A stretch of 64,000 nucleotides of DNA from Actinopolyspora lacussalsi (GCA_030803735.1 JAURUC010000001.1:1559501-1623500); one strand, 5' to 3'. Shown: positions 27,805 through 37,468, counted from the first letter of the stretch. The notes: a model not told the origin generated them from the letters alone. Program-made: numbers and translations.

Positions 27805-29052
27805 TCAGCATTCGGCCGAGGCCGACACGGGGGCACGCTCGACACCGGGGCGCGTTGAATGGTCGGGCACGACTCGGTCGATGAGCCAGATCCCCAGCGC
27901 GGCGCAGGCGAAACAGGCACCGGCGACCGAAGCAGCCGTCCACCCCATGCTGTCGTAGAGACTCGACGCTGTGACGGCGCCCAGGGCTGATCCCAGGGAG
28001 TAAAAGATCATGTAGGCGCCGATGATCCTGCTGCTCGAGTCCGGATCCCGGGCGACGACGAGGTTCTGGTTGGTGACGTGCACGGCTTGGACGGCGAAGT
28101 CGAGCAGCACCGCGCCCAGAACCACGAGCCACAACGACCATTCGGCCTGTCCGATGAACCACCACGAAGCGATCAGCACGATCAACGACACCACTGTGAC
28201 CACACCTGAATGCCCGCGATCGGCCCACCGACCGGCCCGTGCCGCACCGAGAGTCCCGGCCAGCCCGGCGAACCCGAACAGACCGATCTGAGCCGGGGAA
28301 AGGTGCCAGGGCGCGTTGCTCAGCGGCAAGGCCAGTCCGCTCCAGAGCACACCGAAGGAGGCGAACAGGAAGAACGTGATGAGCGAGCGAGTCCGGAACA
28401 CCCGGTCGGTCGCTCCGAGAACGAGGATCGAGGCGACCGCGGACCCGTACGAGCGTGGGGCCCGACTCGGTTGATCGTCGGGCAGAGCCGTCCAGATCAG
28501 GACAGCCATGATCACGGCCATGACGGCCGCGGCCGCGTAGACGGCGCGCCAACCGGCCACGTCGGCGATGAAACCGGCGACGGTGCGGGCCAGGATGATC
28601 CCGACCACCACTCCGGAGGTAATGATCCCGATGTTGCGGCCGCGGTGTTCGGGAGGGGACTTCGCCGCGGTGTAGGCGACCGCGGTCTGCACGACCACGG
28701 CGAAGAGACCGGCGATCGCCACTCCGACATAGAGGACCGCGGCAGTCGTCGAGAGCGCCGCCACCGTGGTGCCCACCGCGATCAGCAGCAGATGCGCCGG
28801 AATGAGCATCCGGCGGTTCAGCCAGTCCCCCAGCGGGACGAGCGCGGCGAGGCCGACCAGGTAACCGGCCTGTCCGAGGGCCACCACCCAGCCCACCTGT
28901 CCGGTCGAGATCGACAGGTCGGAACCCATGCGTTCGAGCAGGGGCTGTGCGTAGTAGACGTTGGCCACCGACACCCCGCACAACACGGCCAGCAACAGCA
29001 GGCGTGGCCGGGTAAGGAGCGCGGCGGGCGCGGTAGACGCCGAGGACGGCAC
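27805..29052 (-). CDS. MFS transporter
   Basis: A 12-TM major facilitator of about 415 residues, of the drug/sugar efflux type. A first hydrophobic segment has LLAVLCGVSVANVYYAQPLL, and the cytoplasmic loop motif GDWLNRRMLIPAHL corresponds to the conserved D-R-x-G-R/K region. Two GTG codons are possible; the one at 29052 is 6 bases from GGAG and is preferred over 29058. It is divergent from a HxlR regulator, the classic arrangement for a regulator-controlled exporter. Confidence 0.88.
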   Translation of the reverse strand: MPSSASTAPAALLTRPRLLLLAVLCGVSVANVYYAQPLLERMGSDLSISTGQVGWVVALGQAGYLVGLAALVPLGDWLNRRMLIPAHLLLIAVGTTVAALSTTAAVLYVGVAIAGLFAVVVQTAVAYTAAKSPPEHRGRNIGIITSGVVVGIILARTVAGFIADVAGWRAVYAAAAVMAVIMAVLIWTALPDDQPSRAPRSYGSAVASILVLGATDRVFRTRSLITFFLFASFGVLWSGLALPLSNAPWHLSPAQIGLFGFAGLAGTLGAARAGRWADRGHSGVVTVVSLIVLIASWWFIGQAEWSLWLVVLGAVLLDFAVQAVHVTNQNLVVARDPDSSSRIIGAYMIFYSLGSALGAVTASSLYDSMGWTAASVAGACFACAALGIWLIDRVVPDHSTRPGVERAPVSASAEC

Positions 29053-29059
29053 CCTCACT

Positions 29060-29088
29060 CCAATCGGTAGTAGTATGAAACCAATCGG
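29060..29088. promoter_or_regulatory. Direct-repeat operator candidate (HxlR/MFS)
   Basis: CCAATCGG occurs at 29060-29067 and again at 29081-29088, a 21-bp periodicity (two helical turns). It sits between the MFS start and the HxlR start. HxlR regulators commonly bind direct repeats in such regions. Confidence 0.45.
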
Positions 29089-29139
29089 AATGTAGCTGTA
29101 AAGGTAGCAATATGCAACCGACCTGTTTGGGGGTCTGCC

Positions 29140-29616
29140 GTGACCACAGCACCCGCCGGGTCAGGACACCCAGCCGCGCCCTCCGACGGGTGGTCCGACC
29201 CTCCCTGCGCTCTCGCGCGCGCCGTGGACCTCGTCGGGGACAGGTGGAGCCTGCTGATCCTCCGCGACTCCTTCGACGGGACCCGGGCGTTCACCGATTT
29301 CCAGCGCAACCTCGGTGTCGCCAAGAACATCCTGAGCGACCGGCTCCGCCGGCTCGTCGCCCACGGCATCCTCGACCGACAGACCGCCGCGTCGGGCAAA
29401 CGGCAGGAATACGTCCTCACCAACTCCGGTGAACAGCTGTTCACCGCCATGGTGGCCCTACGGCAATGGGGCGAAGCACACGCTTTCGACACCGGCGAGC
29501 CTCACTCGGTACTGGTCGACGACGAGACCGGCACACCGGTACCGACACTGCACCTGCAACGCCCGGACGGCACCACCCTCACCGCCAACAACACCCACGT
29601 CCAAAAGCTCAGCTGA
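29140..29616 (+). CDS. HxlR family transcriptional regulator
   Basis: A 158-residue winged-helix regulator of the HxlR type. CALARAVDLVGDRWSLLILR with FQRNLGVAKNILSDRLRRLV forms the HxlR DNA-binding core (about 25-115). The C-terminal 45 residues are an extra segment. GTG start at 29140. It probably represses or activates the divergent MFS exporter through the direct repeats in the shared promoter. Confidence 0.88.
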   Translation: MTTAPAGSGHPAAPSDGWSDPPCALARAVDLVGDRWSLLILRDSFDGTRAFTDFQRNLGVAKNILSDRLRRLVAHGILDRQTAASGKRQEYVLTNSGEQLFTAMVALRQWGEAHAFDTGEPHSVLVDDETGTPVPTLHLQRPDGTTLTANNTHVQKLS

Positions 29617-30455
29617 CGATCGATCTCCCATCGCAGGAGCGTTCACGTGAATTCCCCCTGAAGACACGGGGGCAAGCTGCCAGTGCCACCGGGGCCTCAC
29701 ACCGGAAACACACGCGGCGACACCCCACCGGGCTCCGGGCGGACTCACCACGCCCCACACCGAGAATCACCGCGGACACGAGCGACTCAACCACGCCGAT
29801 CCACCACACCGTTGGCCACAGCACGCCCCACGCACAGCCAGCGCGTCAAGACATGAGAAAAGGCGGCATCCGCGGTGCCACGAGAACAGACCTACGAACC
29901 TCGCACATCGGGGAATTTTCCCCTGACAGTGTGTCGGAGGGGCGAGATACACACTATCCACCCGCGTCCGATTGCCGGAAGCTGGACGACGTCTTGCTGC
30001 ACGCTCTCGGTCGACCCCTCCTGACATCTCGAGGTAGCCGGCATCCCAACATGAGCACTATTGACAACATCGCAGCTCAGGGGCCGACCAATAATCGGAT
30101 GCCCCCAACGAACATGACCCGTACTCGCCCTCAGCAGCACTACTCCTGGTCACGGCGGGTTCTTGGGTTTGGCGAGTATCCGTTACTCCTCAGGCACATC
30201 GGTGTGCTGTATTCCTCAACGTCTTCCACGGGAAGATACGGCCCGCGTGAAAGGCCACGATGGTGTCAAAAGCGCCCGTGTTCCTCGACCGTTCCACCCG
30301 CTCGCGGGTGATCACCCGGTCCCGATGTCCTCGGGGGTCTGGCCGGGGCGGGTTGGTAGCCCCCGAGGAGGTGCGAGCGTGCCGCGAGATGATGACTCGC
30401 GGCACGCTCGCACATTGTTTCGGCGTGGTGCCCGTGTTGTGCGGAGTCCTGTCCG
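29617..30455. other. Long intergenic region
   Basis: About 840 bases without a recognisable gene. It contains a weak CCCCC/GGGGG hairpin at 29654-29672 after the HxlR gene and the 18-bp perfect inverted repeat at 30371-30413. Confidence 0.45.
30371..30413. terminator. Perfect 18-bp inverted repeat downstream of the beta-helix gene
   Basis: Arms GTGCGAGCGTGCCGCGAG (30371-30388) and its exact complement (30396-30413) surround a 7-base loop. It is 43 bases past the minus-strand stop, so a terminator is most likely. A protein-binding palindrome cannot be excluded because no T-tract follows on the minus strand. Confidence 0.6.
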
Positions 30456-32255
30456 TCAGGGGTAGGAGATGACGGTGGAGGGCACGGTGTCCGATCCGGA
30501 GGTGGCGGCTCCGGTGTCGTTGATGACGTGGTCGTATTGCCCCTTGCCACCGAGTGAGACGACGAGCAGGTCGTGGAAGACCACGCCCGGCGTGTTCGGT
30601 GCGGTGAAGCCGCGCCCCTGGCGGATGGTCGGGTCCGTGGTGTAGTTGCAGTAGCTGCCCATCCCCCAACCCTCGTGGGTCGTCACGGAGTCGCCGACCT
30701 TGTAGGCGGCGTAGCCGCGGATCCCGTCGTGGTTGATCGCTGCCTGGTCGGGGGCGTCGTAGGCCTTCTCGTTCTGGAAGAACACGGTCCGGCCGTACTC
30801 TCCGTACCACTGCACGTCGTACTTGTTGAAGTGCTCGGCGAACAGGCCGGTGGCCAGCACGTTGTCACCGTTGACGATCAGGCCGTAGTCGGCGCGGTTG
30901 GTTTCCCAGCCGACGCCGCTGCCGTGGTCGGCGCGCCAGAGCCAGGTGTGGTCGATGAGCGTGTCGTGGGCGTTGACCACCACGCTGGTGGTAGCCTTAC
31001 CGGCCCCTGCCCCGCCGATGCGGACGAACAGGTCCTGCAGCGAGATCGGATTGGCCGCGTGGTCGGCAGAGGAGCCTTCGGGACCGACCTCCACCAGGGT
31101 CTCCGAGTTGACGGTTCCGGCGTCGACGAGGAGCCCGGCGATCCGCACCCCGTCCACGTCGGCTATCCGCAGGGCCGTGACCCCGTTGTCCGGAATGAGC
31201 GTGGCATAGCCGAGCCCGAGGACCACGGTGTTGGCCCGGTTGATCCGGATCGGCTGGTCGAGGTGGTAGATGCCTGGCGTGACCAGCAGGTGCTTGCCCT
31301 GATCGAGCGCGGCGTTGATCGTGGCCGCGGTTTCCCCGGGCCGGACGATGTGGAACCGCGACAGCGACAGCGACTCGCCCGCGGGCGCACCGCCCTCCCA
31401 CGTGGTGCCGCTGGCTCCGGTACGCAGCGCGGGCAGGAAGACCCGGAACTCGCCGCCGTCGAGATACATGAACGGCTTCTCCCGCGAGATCGGGGTGGTC
31501 GCCAGCGTCGTGTACGGCGGTTCGGGGAAGCTCTGCGCCGGAGCCCCCGCGACACCGGAGAAGACCATGTTCCACACGCCGTTGCTCCAACCGCCCACAG
31601 CACTGTCGCGGGTGTACCACTGCTGCTGCGAGTACGGAGACACCGTGCCGTCGATACGGCTGTCGGCGATGTAGCCACCGCTGGCCCAGCCGTACCCGCT
31701 CGGTGCCAGATTGAGCCCGCCCTTGATGTGCATCCGCCGGAAGGGCGCGGCCTGGGCGACCGCCCAGCGATCCGTTCCACTCACCGGCCGCAGCGCGAGA
31801 TTCTCCGCGGAACGCCAGAAGTTCTGCGTCGCGTTGCCGTCGAACCAGCCGGCGTCGACGGTGACATCACCGTTGATCGTCGTGTCGTCGGGAGACAGCC
31901 CCAGACCCGCGATCGTGGTGTAAAAGCCCAGCTGGGCGTTGAGCCCGTTGTACGTGCCGGGCTTGAAGAACAGCTGGTAGCGGCCCGTGCCGAACTGGGA
32001 CGACTCCTGCTCGGCGAAGATCTGGTCCAGTCGCGCCTGGATGTCGGGGGTGCTGGGGTCGAAAACCAGCACGTTCGGTCCCAGGTCGACGTCGGCGGTC
32101 GAGGACGAGGTAGTCGTGGCGGCCTGCGCGGAGCGCTGCGACGAACCGGCCAGCACGGCCGGAGTCGCCACGGCGGCGGCCATCGCGCCGAGGGCGCTTC
32201 GGCGGGAGAACGCGGTGCCGCCGGATTCCTGGTTCTCGGATGAAGAGGTGGACAC
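30456..32255 (-). CDS. Tat-exported right-handed beta-helix protein
   Basis: A 599-residue secreted protein. The N-terminus has a Tat signal (SRR followed by a hydrophobic Ala-rich run and GSSQRSAQA). The mature part contains DLGPNVLVFDPSTPDIQARL, TVVLGLGYATLIPDNGV, FVRIGGAGAGKATTS and DHTWLWRADHG. This beta-helix family is common in Streptomyces and is often labelled adenylyl cyclase or coagulation factor 5/8-like. It resembles GH55-type exo-beta-1,3-glucanases in organisation, so a secreted carbohydrate-active role is plausible but unproven. GTG start at 32255 with GGAGG upstream. Confidence 0.8.
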   Translation of the reverse strand: MSTSSSENQESGGTAFSRRSALGAMAAAVATPAVLAGSSQRSAQAATTTSSSTADVDLGPNVLVFDPSTPDIQARLDQIFAEQESSQFGTGRYQLFFKPGTYNGLNAQLGFYTTIAGLGLSPDDTTINGDVTVDAGWFDGNATQNFWRSAENLALRPVSGTDRWAVAQAAPFRRMHIKGGLNLAPSGYGWASGGYIADSRIDGTVSPYSQQQWYTRDSAVGGWSNGVWNMVFSGVAGAPAQSFPEPPYTTLATTPISREKPFMYLDGGEFRVFLPALRTGASGTTWEGGAPAGESLSLSRFHIVRPGETAATINAALDQGKHLLVTPGIYHLDQPIRINRANTVVLGLGYATLIPDNGVTALRIADVDGVRIAGLLVDAGTVNSETLVEVGPEGSSADHAANPISLQDLFVRIGGAGAGKATTSVVVNAHDTLIDHTWLWRADHGSGVGWETNRADYGLIVNGDNVLATGLFAEHFNKYDVQWYGEYGRTVFFQNEKAYDAPDQAAINHDGIRGYAAYKVGDSVTTHEGWGMGSYCNYTTDPTIRQGRGFTAPNTPGVVFHDLLVVSLGGKGQYDHVINDTGAATSGSDTVPSTVISYP

Positions 32256-32402
32256 GAAAAATCCTCCAACTACGAAGGTGATCGGTCACAGTGCTCGGGA
32301 ATTCCCGTTTGCGAAAAAACGGGAAAACCGCGAAAACACGACTTCTCTCGCCGCTTTCGGGTTTCGAGTGGAACGACACGATCCCCGAATAAGCGATGTT
32401 TC

Positions 32403-32860
32403 TCAGGATTCGACGCGGAGCCGGTCGACGAGGTAGCGGAAATCGCCCGACTTCCCGGGCGAGCTCGCGCCCTCGGGGAGTTCGAGCCGAACCGAACAGG
32501 TGCCGTGGGCGAAGTTCATCCTGCCCAGGCTCTGCGACCGCCCGGCGACGAAGTCGTAGGCGTTGCCGTCCGGAGCCTGACAGCCAGGCCCGTAACGCGG
32601 ATGAATGGTCGGGGCGCCGTTCCGGGAACCAGCGGCGTCCTGGTGGATGTAGCGCGTCTCCGGAGAATCGACCCAAGCCTGCTGCTCGGAGTTGACCGCC
32701 CCGAAGTTCTCCCCGGTCACCTCGGCCATCCACTTCGATCGATCGTCGAACCGGAGAAGTCGTCGAAGGAACCCCCCTGCTCGGCCACGGCCGCCGGAGC
32801 CGCCGACAACGGCGGCAGGGCTGTCGCCACCACGATCGCGAAACGGTTTCGCGCGGACAT
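32403..32860 (-). pseudogene. Frameshifted secreted GH16-like protein
   Basis: One frame gives a Sec signal (MSARNRFAIVVATALPPLSA) and then GGSFDDFSGSTIDRS. A second frame continues KWMAEVTGENFGAVNSEQQA, PETRYIHQD and GRMNFAHGTCSVRLELPEG. The joined sequence looks like the start of a glycoside hydrolase 16-type lectin fold ('FDDF..DRSKW...NSEQQ'). The shift is near 32735. The protein would end at about 150 residues, short of the catalytic region, so it is also truncated. Confidence 0.6.
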
Positions 32861-33469
32861 GGAACTCCTCATTCCTGGAGGGGCGGACCGCTCCGGCCCA
32901 CCGGGCAACCGAAGGAGAGCGCTCTCAATGCATAAAGAGGGAAACGTCTAGACCACCAGTCGGTAAAGGGCCCATGCTTTCCGAATCGATTCACCAACTC
33001 GCAGATTGGCGCCCACGGAGTCCCGTTCGTACTCCCCCCGACGGAATCGCTTGGTCCTCATCACCACGATCGACCGCCGAAGCGGGAAGGAATCGCGGTG
33101 CGAAGCCGCTGCCGCGGGCTGCATCCCATCTCGGTCTAGAAATGCCGCCACTCCAGCAACTCGGCCGCCCGAAGCCGAGGCAGCTCAGTCCAGCGCGGGC
33201 ACCTCAACGACGAAACACCCTCGGTCACAGAACCCATCTGTGCTCTCCCCGAAAGGCATACCGCGGTGATCACAGGCCGCCCATCCCCCAACCCACCTCA
33301 GGAACAGAGCAGTAATCCTGGAGCCTCACAGCAGGTGCATTGCCGAGCAGACCACCGCCGAGGAGGCCGCTGACGAGCGCGATCACGATGTCGCGCCGTC
33401 GCCGCACGCGCGCCGAGGACGCCGAATGACCCACTGCCACGCAAGGAGGCCGCCGAGCACCCGCGGTCG

Positions 33470-33545
33470 TATCCACGGCGCGCTGCCCCGGGAGACGATG
33501 CGCCGCGTCGACGAGGCCCTGCGGGCCGCCCTACTGGCACTGTAG
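33470..33545 (+). pseudogene. MazF-like toxin C-terminal remnant
   Basis: About 25 residues (RIHGALPRETMRRVDEALRA plus a short tail) match the C-terminal helix of MazF-type endoribonucleases. No upstream N-terminal part or antitoxin was found. Short, so uncertain. Confidence 0.3.
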
Positions 33546-33584
33546 CTCGACCGGCACAGCACCGACCCCCTTTCTGTCAGAATG

Positions 33585-33599
33585 ACGTTAAGCTAACGT
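33585..33599 (+). promoter_or_regulatory. Palindromic operator before the Nudix gene
   Basis: ACGTTA-AGC-TAACGT, ending 7 bases before the GTG start of the NrtR-like gene. Its position suggests autorepression by that regulator. It overlaps where the ribosome would load. Confidence 0.5.
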
Positions 33600-33606
33600 A
33601 GTCGTC

Positions 33607-34335
33607 GTGATCGAAGAGTCGTGGTCGCCGCCGGAAGTTCTGGTCACTGTGGACCTGCTGATCTTCACCCTGCGGGAGCAGGAATTTCGCGTGCTGCTGG
33701 TCGAACGTGGTGTGGACCCGTATCGGGGTGCGCGGGCGTTACCCGGTGGATTCTTGAACCATGCCGGTGAGGACATCCTCGATGCCGCCCATCGGGAGCT
33801 GCGGGAAGAGGCGGACTTGGACGTGGCACGGCTGCACTTGGAGCAGCTGAGCACCTACGGGGCTCCTGGTCGCGATCCGCGGGGGCGGGTCATCTCGGTG
33901 GCCTACCTGGCGATCGCGCCCGAGCTTCCGGACCCCGTGGCCGGTACCGACGCGGCCAACGCAGGGTGGGAATCGGTGCAGGACGTGCTGTTCGGCCGGA
34001 CGAAGTTGGCCTTCGACCACCTCCGGATCGTGACCGATGGCATCGAGCGGGCGCGGACCAAGCTGGAGCATTCGGCGTTGGCGACCGCTTTCTGCCGGGA
34101 GACCTTCACGATCGCCGAACTGCAGCAGGTCTACGAGGCCGTGTGGGGGGTGCGGCTGGATCCGCGGAACTTCTACCGGAAGGTGCAGAAGGTCCCCGGA
34201 TTCATCGAGCCGGCCGGACAGGAACGCAGGGCCACGAAGGGACGGCCTGCGCGGTTGTTCAAGGCCGGGCCGACGACTGTGCTGCATCCACCGCTGGTGA
34301 GACCTGAATCCATCGACTCCGAAGAAGCGAGATGA
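33607..34335 (+). CDS. NrtR-like Nudix domain transcriptional regulator
   Basis: A 242-residue protein. A Nudix domain (about 10-150) has the box GFLNHAGEDILDAAHRELRE, with one extra residue before the first Glu and no terminal Gly. It is followed by a winged helix (about 160-235: FTIAELQQVYEAVWG, NFYRKVQKVPGFIE). This is the NrtR architecture, in which the Nudix part senses ADP-ribose or related nucleotides and controls NAD genes. The altered Nudix box suggests ligand sensing rather than hydrolysis. It overlaps the following gene by ATGA, so it is co-translated with a nucleosidase-like protein. Confidence 0.83.
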   Translation: MIEESWSPPEVLVTVDLLIFTLREQEFRVLLVERGVDPYRGARALPGGFLNHAGEDILDAAHRELREEADLDVARLHLEQLSTYGAPGRDPRGRVISVAYLAIAPELPDPVAGTDAANAGWESVQDVLFGRTKLAFDHLRIVTDGIERARTKLEHSALATAFCRETFTIAELQQVYEAVWGVRLDPRNFYRKVQKVPGFIEPAGQERRATKGRPARLFKAGPTTVLHPPLVRPESIDSEEAR

Positions 34336-35480
34336 CGGAGAACATGGTGGTGGTGCTCACCGCCTTGAATCTCGAGTACGACGCCGTGCGGCGCAGACTG
34401 GTCGACCCGCAGCTTCAGCTACATGAGTGAGGCACCCGGTTCGAGGTCGGTTCCCTGCGCGATACGGGCTGTCAGCTCGCGCTTGCCTTGACCAGTAAAG
34501 GAAATCACTCCGCGGCGGTCTTGGCCGAGCGAGCGATCCACGAGTTCGATCCGGCGGCCGTGCTGTTCGTCGGCGTGGCCGGGGCGTTGTGGGACGCCAC
34601 GCCGCTGGGCGACGTCGTGGTGGCCACGCACGTCTACGCCTACCACGGCGGCACCAGCGAGGACGACGGACTCAAAGCCAGACCTCGGGTGTGGGAAGCC
34701 GAACACGGGATCAGCCAGCTCGCCTCGCACGTGGCCCGCACCGACGGCTGGACCGGCCACGCGGGTTCCGGCCGACACCACCACAACGTCCACTTCGGAG
34801 CGATCGCTGCCGGAGAGATCGTGCACAACTCCCGGATCTCTTACGAGGCGGCATGGATCCGCCGGCACTACAACGACGCGCTGGCCATCGAGATGGAATC
34901 AGCCGGTGTCGCCCAAGCCGGCCACCTCAACGGCTCCCCGGTGGCCGTCGTGCGCGGAATCAGCGACAAGGCCGACGGGACCAAGAACACCGACGGCGAC
35001 GGCACCTGGCAACCGCGGGCCGCCGACAACGCCGCGGCATTCGCCACTCGGCTCGCCGAAGAACTCATCACTGAACAGGAGAACAGCCCGATGCGGCATC
35101 GGAACAGGCCCGGCAACGGCGATGTCACCCACATCGCGCACGGCAGCACAGTCGGCATCCAGGCCAGAGACGTCACCCACAGCACCGTCACGATCGGCGC
35201 GGCACAACCGGACACGACGCCCGACGATCTCGCGGCCAAGCTTGCCTCCCTCCGCGACGAGCTCGAACGTGCCCGTTCGAGCGGCACGCTCGACTCCCCC
35301 ACTTACGAAGACGCGCAGCATGAGCTCGCCCTCGCCAGCAAGGCGCTGGAGGAGGACACGTCCGAGAGCAAGAACAGGTCCGTACGCGCGCTCAAGCGTC
35401 TGGGCGGGCTGACCGACGAGGCTGCCGAGGTGGCCTCCAAGGTCGCGATGTTGATCACAGCGGTGAACGGCCTGTCATGA
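34332..35480 (+). pseudogene. MTA/SAH nucleosidase-like protein with in-frame stop
   Basis: The frame opens MTENMVVVLTALNLEYDAVR and hits TGA at 34428-34430 (codon 33). It then continues in the same frame with TRFEVGSLRDTGCQLALALT, FDPAAVLFVGVAGALWD and AIEMESAGVAQAGHLNGSP, typical of the PNP/MTA-SAH nucleosidase fold (Glu-Met-Glu ribose site). After about 240 residues comes a linker with the tract HGSTVGIQARDVTHSTV and a helical C-terminal segment. The fold cleaves or phosphorolyses nucleosides. Either the gene is inactivated by a nonsense mutation or a downstream start (GTG or ATG near 34488) makes a shortened protein. Confidence 0.7.
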
Positions 35481-37468
35481 GTGGGAACGAGACCACCACG
35501 ACCAACACCGCCGGATCCGGCTCCAGCGTGGGGATCCAGGCCGAATGGGTACACAACTCCACCGTGTACATGGTCTCCTCCGACGACCCGCCCGAACAGA
35601 AGTACCAGGTCGGCGTGAACTACCTGGACAACGGGGTGCCCCTGCGGGCCCGCGAGTGGATCGACGAAGCCATCGCCCGCGACTACGACGGTGCCGAAGT
35701 ACGCTTCCACTGGGCCCTGGCCCTGCTCAGCAAGCGCTCGTACCGCGAACTGAGCGCCGACGAGCGGGGGTTGCTCGGTGAGCTGCCCGACCACATCGCC
35801 ACGTATCCGGACAGCGAATGGACACGAGCACTCGAAGCGCTGTGCGAGCTACTCGGCCATCTCGACGTCCCCGACCCCGATCCCGCGCCGGTGTTGGAAA
35901 AGTTGCGGTCCCTTCCCTTCCGACAACGCGAGAAGATCGTGCGCCACTGCGATCTCGTCCTGACCAGCGGGGTGAAGGACAGCCTCTGGGCGGAGAACCG
36001 ACGCACCGCCGGGCGGGGACAGCGCGCCGGAAATCGCGAGAACCGCGTGTGGGCCTACTTTCAACCCGAGCCGATCCCGCCGCGGGCCCAGTATCCTGAC
36101 CCGAACGGTGCCACTCCCCAGCACTGGCTTCGCGCCGTCCTCGCGAGCGCACTGCTCGCCGGATCCCTGGGAATCCTCGGTTGGATTCTGCTGCAACGCC
36201 CGACAGCGATATCAGTAATCGCTTACTCGATGACGTTGGCGGTCGGAGCGCTCGCGGCCAGGACGGGATTCGAGTGGCGGTACCGCACACAACGCCTCCG
36301 CGCCAAGGAGCGCGAGTACGCCGGCGAAGTCGCTGCCCATGCGGCACCCGGTTCGGGGTTCGCCAATCAGGTCGATCACGACTTCCAGTACTACGCCCAC
36401 AAGTACGCGCCCAAGGGAGTCGACCGCTCGGTCTGGCTGGCCGATACCAGAGGCATCCGCGCCGCGTTGCGCAACGAAGTCGTCGAGCTGTACCGCGAAA
36501 ACAGAATCCAGGTCGGCCGGGTCAGGTGGCTCATCCGGCACCTGATCCAGGACGTCCAACGACAGTGGAGCAAGAACATCCTGTTCTCCTACCGGCAGCA
36601 GTACCGGACGCCCTTGTCCACACGAGCCTGGTGCCTGTCCGCGCTCGTGGTCGGTGTCCTCGCGGCTTGTGCCGTCGTCGATGCGGCCGTACGGACGGCC
36701 CCGTTGTCGGCGCTGGCCAGCGTGTTCATCGCAGTGATAACCGGTCGGGTCGTCACGTTTCGCTGGTGCTACATCCTCGGTGAACGCCGACGATTCGCCG
36801 AGGAGGATCAAGAGCACGCACGCAAGATGGAAGCTCGCCAAACCGCGTACCAGCGGTGGAAAGACAAGCTGGCCGCCACCTGCCCCACCGAGGAGGAGAT
36901 GGAGACCTGGCTGGAATGCGATCGAGTCCTACTCGTCGACGAGGCGCTGCGCCACTACCGCCTCGCCTGGCGCGACATCACCGCCCACACGATCGTGCGA
37001 ACCCCGGCGAAGAGCTGCAAGCGAGCACGCGTCAACGGCGGGCCGTGGCGCTACTCGAAGTACGACCTCCAACTGTTCCTGATCACCGCTGAAGGGGTGC
37101 GGGAGCTGGCCAAGCAGCTCGACGTCGAGCACGGAACCTTCCACGGCAACGAACGCGGGCACTTCCGCTTCGACGCCGTCTCATCGCTCCGCGTGGTCGA
37201 ATCCGGCGACTCCAAATACACGCTGGAGCTGACCCTGAGCAACGGTCCCTCCCGCACCATCGAAGTCACCGAACCCGAGCGGAAGTTCGAACCGGCCAGT
37301 CCTGACGAACCGGGCCTGTCCCGGATCAGCCTCGACGCCACCGGATTCACGCACGCCCTCCACGTCCTGGAAGGAATCTCCGCCGAGGGCAAAGCATGGA
37401 TCCAACGCGACACCGCCGCGACACAGCGGAGCAACCCGGTTCCCTTCGGCATCGAGTCCGCCGCTTAG
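35477..37468 (+). CDS. Two-part membrane protein linked to the nucleosidase gene
   Basis: A 663-residue protein not assigned to a named family. The N-terminus carries GSSVGIQAEWVHNSTVYMV, the same motif as the preceding protein's linker. A helical repeat-like region (about 50-190) follows, then hydrophobic segments near 230-275 and 400-430. A cytoplasmic region with a C-terminal beta-rich domain (about 540-640, LFLITAEGVRELAKQL; SKYTLELTLSNGPSRTIEV) resembles a PH-like fold. It overlaps the nucleosidase stop (ATGA). The shared VGIQA motif suggests that the two proteins associate. The TAG stop coincides with the end of the adjacent insertion sequence, so the natural C-terminus may be lost. Confidence 0.65.
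   Translation: MSGNETTTTNTAGSGSSVGIQAEWVHNSTVYMVSSDDPPEQKYQVGVNYLDNGVPLRAREWIDEAIARDYDGAEVRFHWALALLSKRSYRELSADERGLLGELPDHIATYPDSEWTRALEALCELLGHLDVPDPDPAPVLEKLRSLPFRQREKIVRHCDLVLTSGVKDSLWAENRRTAGRGQRAGNRENRVWAYFQPEPIPPRAQYPDPNGATPQHWLRAVLASALLAGSLGILGWILLQRPTAISVIAYSMTLAVGALAARTGFEWRYRTQRLRAKEREYAGEVAAHAAPGSGFANQVDHDFQYYAHKYAPKGVDRSVWLADTRGIRAALRNEVVELYRENRIQVGRVRWLIRHLIQDVQRQWSKNILFSYRQQYRTPLSTRAWCLSALVVGVLAACAVVDAAVRTAPLSALASVFIAVITGRVVTFRWCYILGERRRFAEEDQEHARKMEARQTAYQRWKDKLAATCPTEEEMETWLECDRVLLVDEALRHYRLAWRDITAHTIVRTPAKSCKRARVNGGPWRYSKYDLQLFLITAEGVRELAKQLDVEHGTFHGNERGHFRFDAVSSLRVVESGDSKYTLELTLSNGPSRTIEVTEPERKFEPASPDEPGLSRISLDATGFTHALHVLEGISAEGKAWIQRDTAATQRSNPVPFGIESAA

Larger units (their letters stand above)
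32909..33606. other. Spacer with a possible toxin scrap
   Basis: About 700 bases with no intact gene. At about 33470-33545 the plus strand reads GRIHGALPRETMRRVDEALR and a short tail before a stop, resembling the last residues of MazF/PemK-type toxins. The rest of such a gene is absent. Confidence 0.4.

Noticed and set aside
29466..30311. 281-codon plus-strand frame after the HxlR gene
   Set aside because: It starts inside the HxlR gene in another frame, has low-complexity composition and shows no family match.
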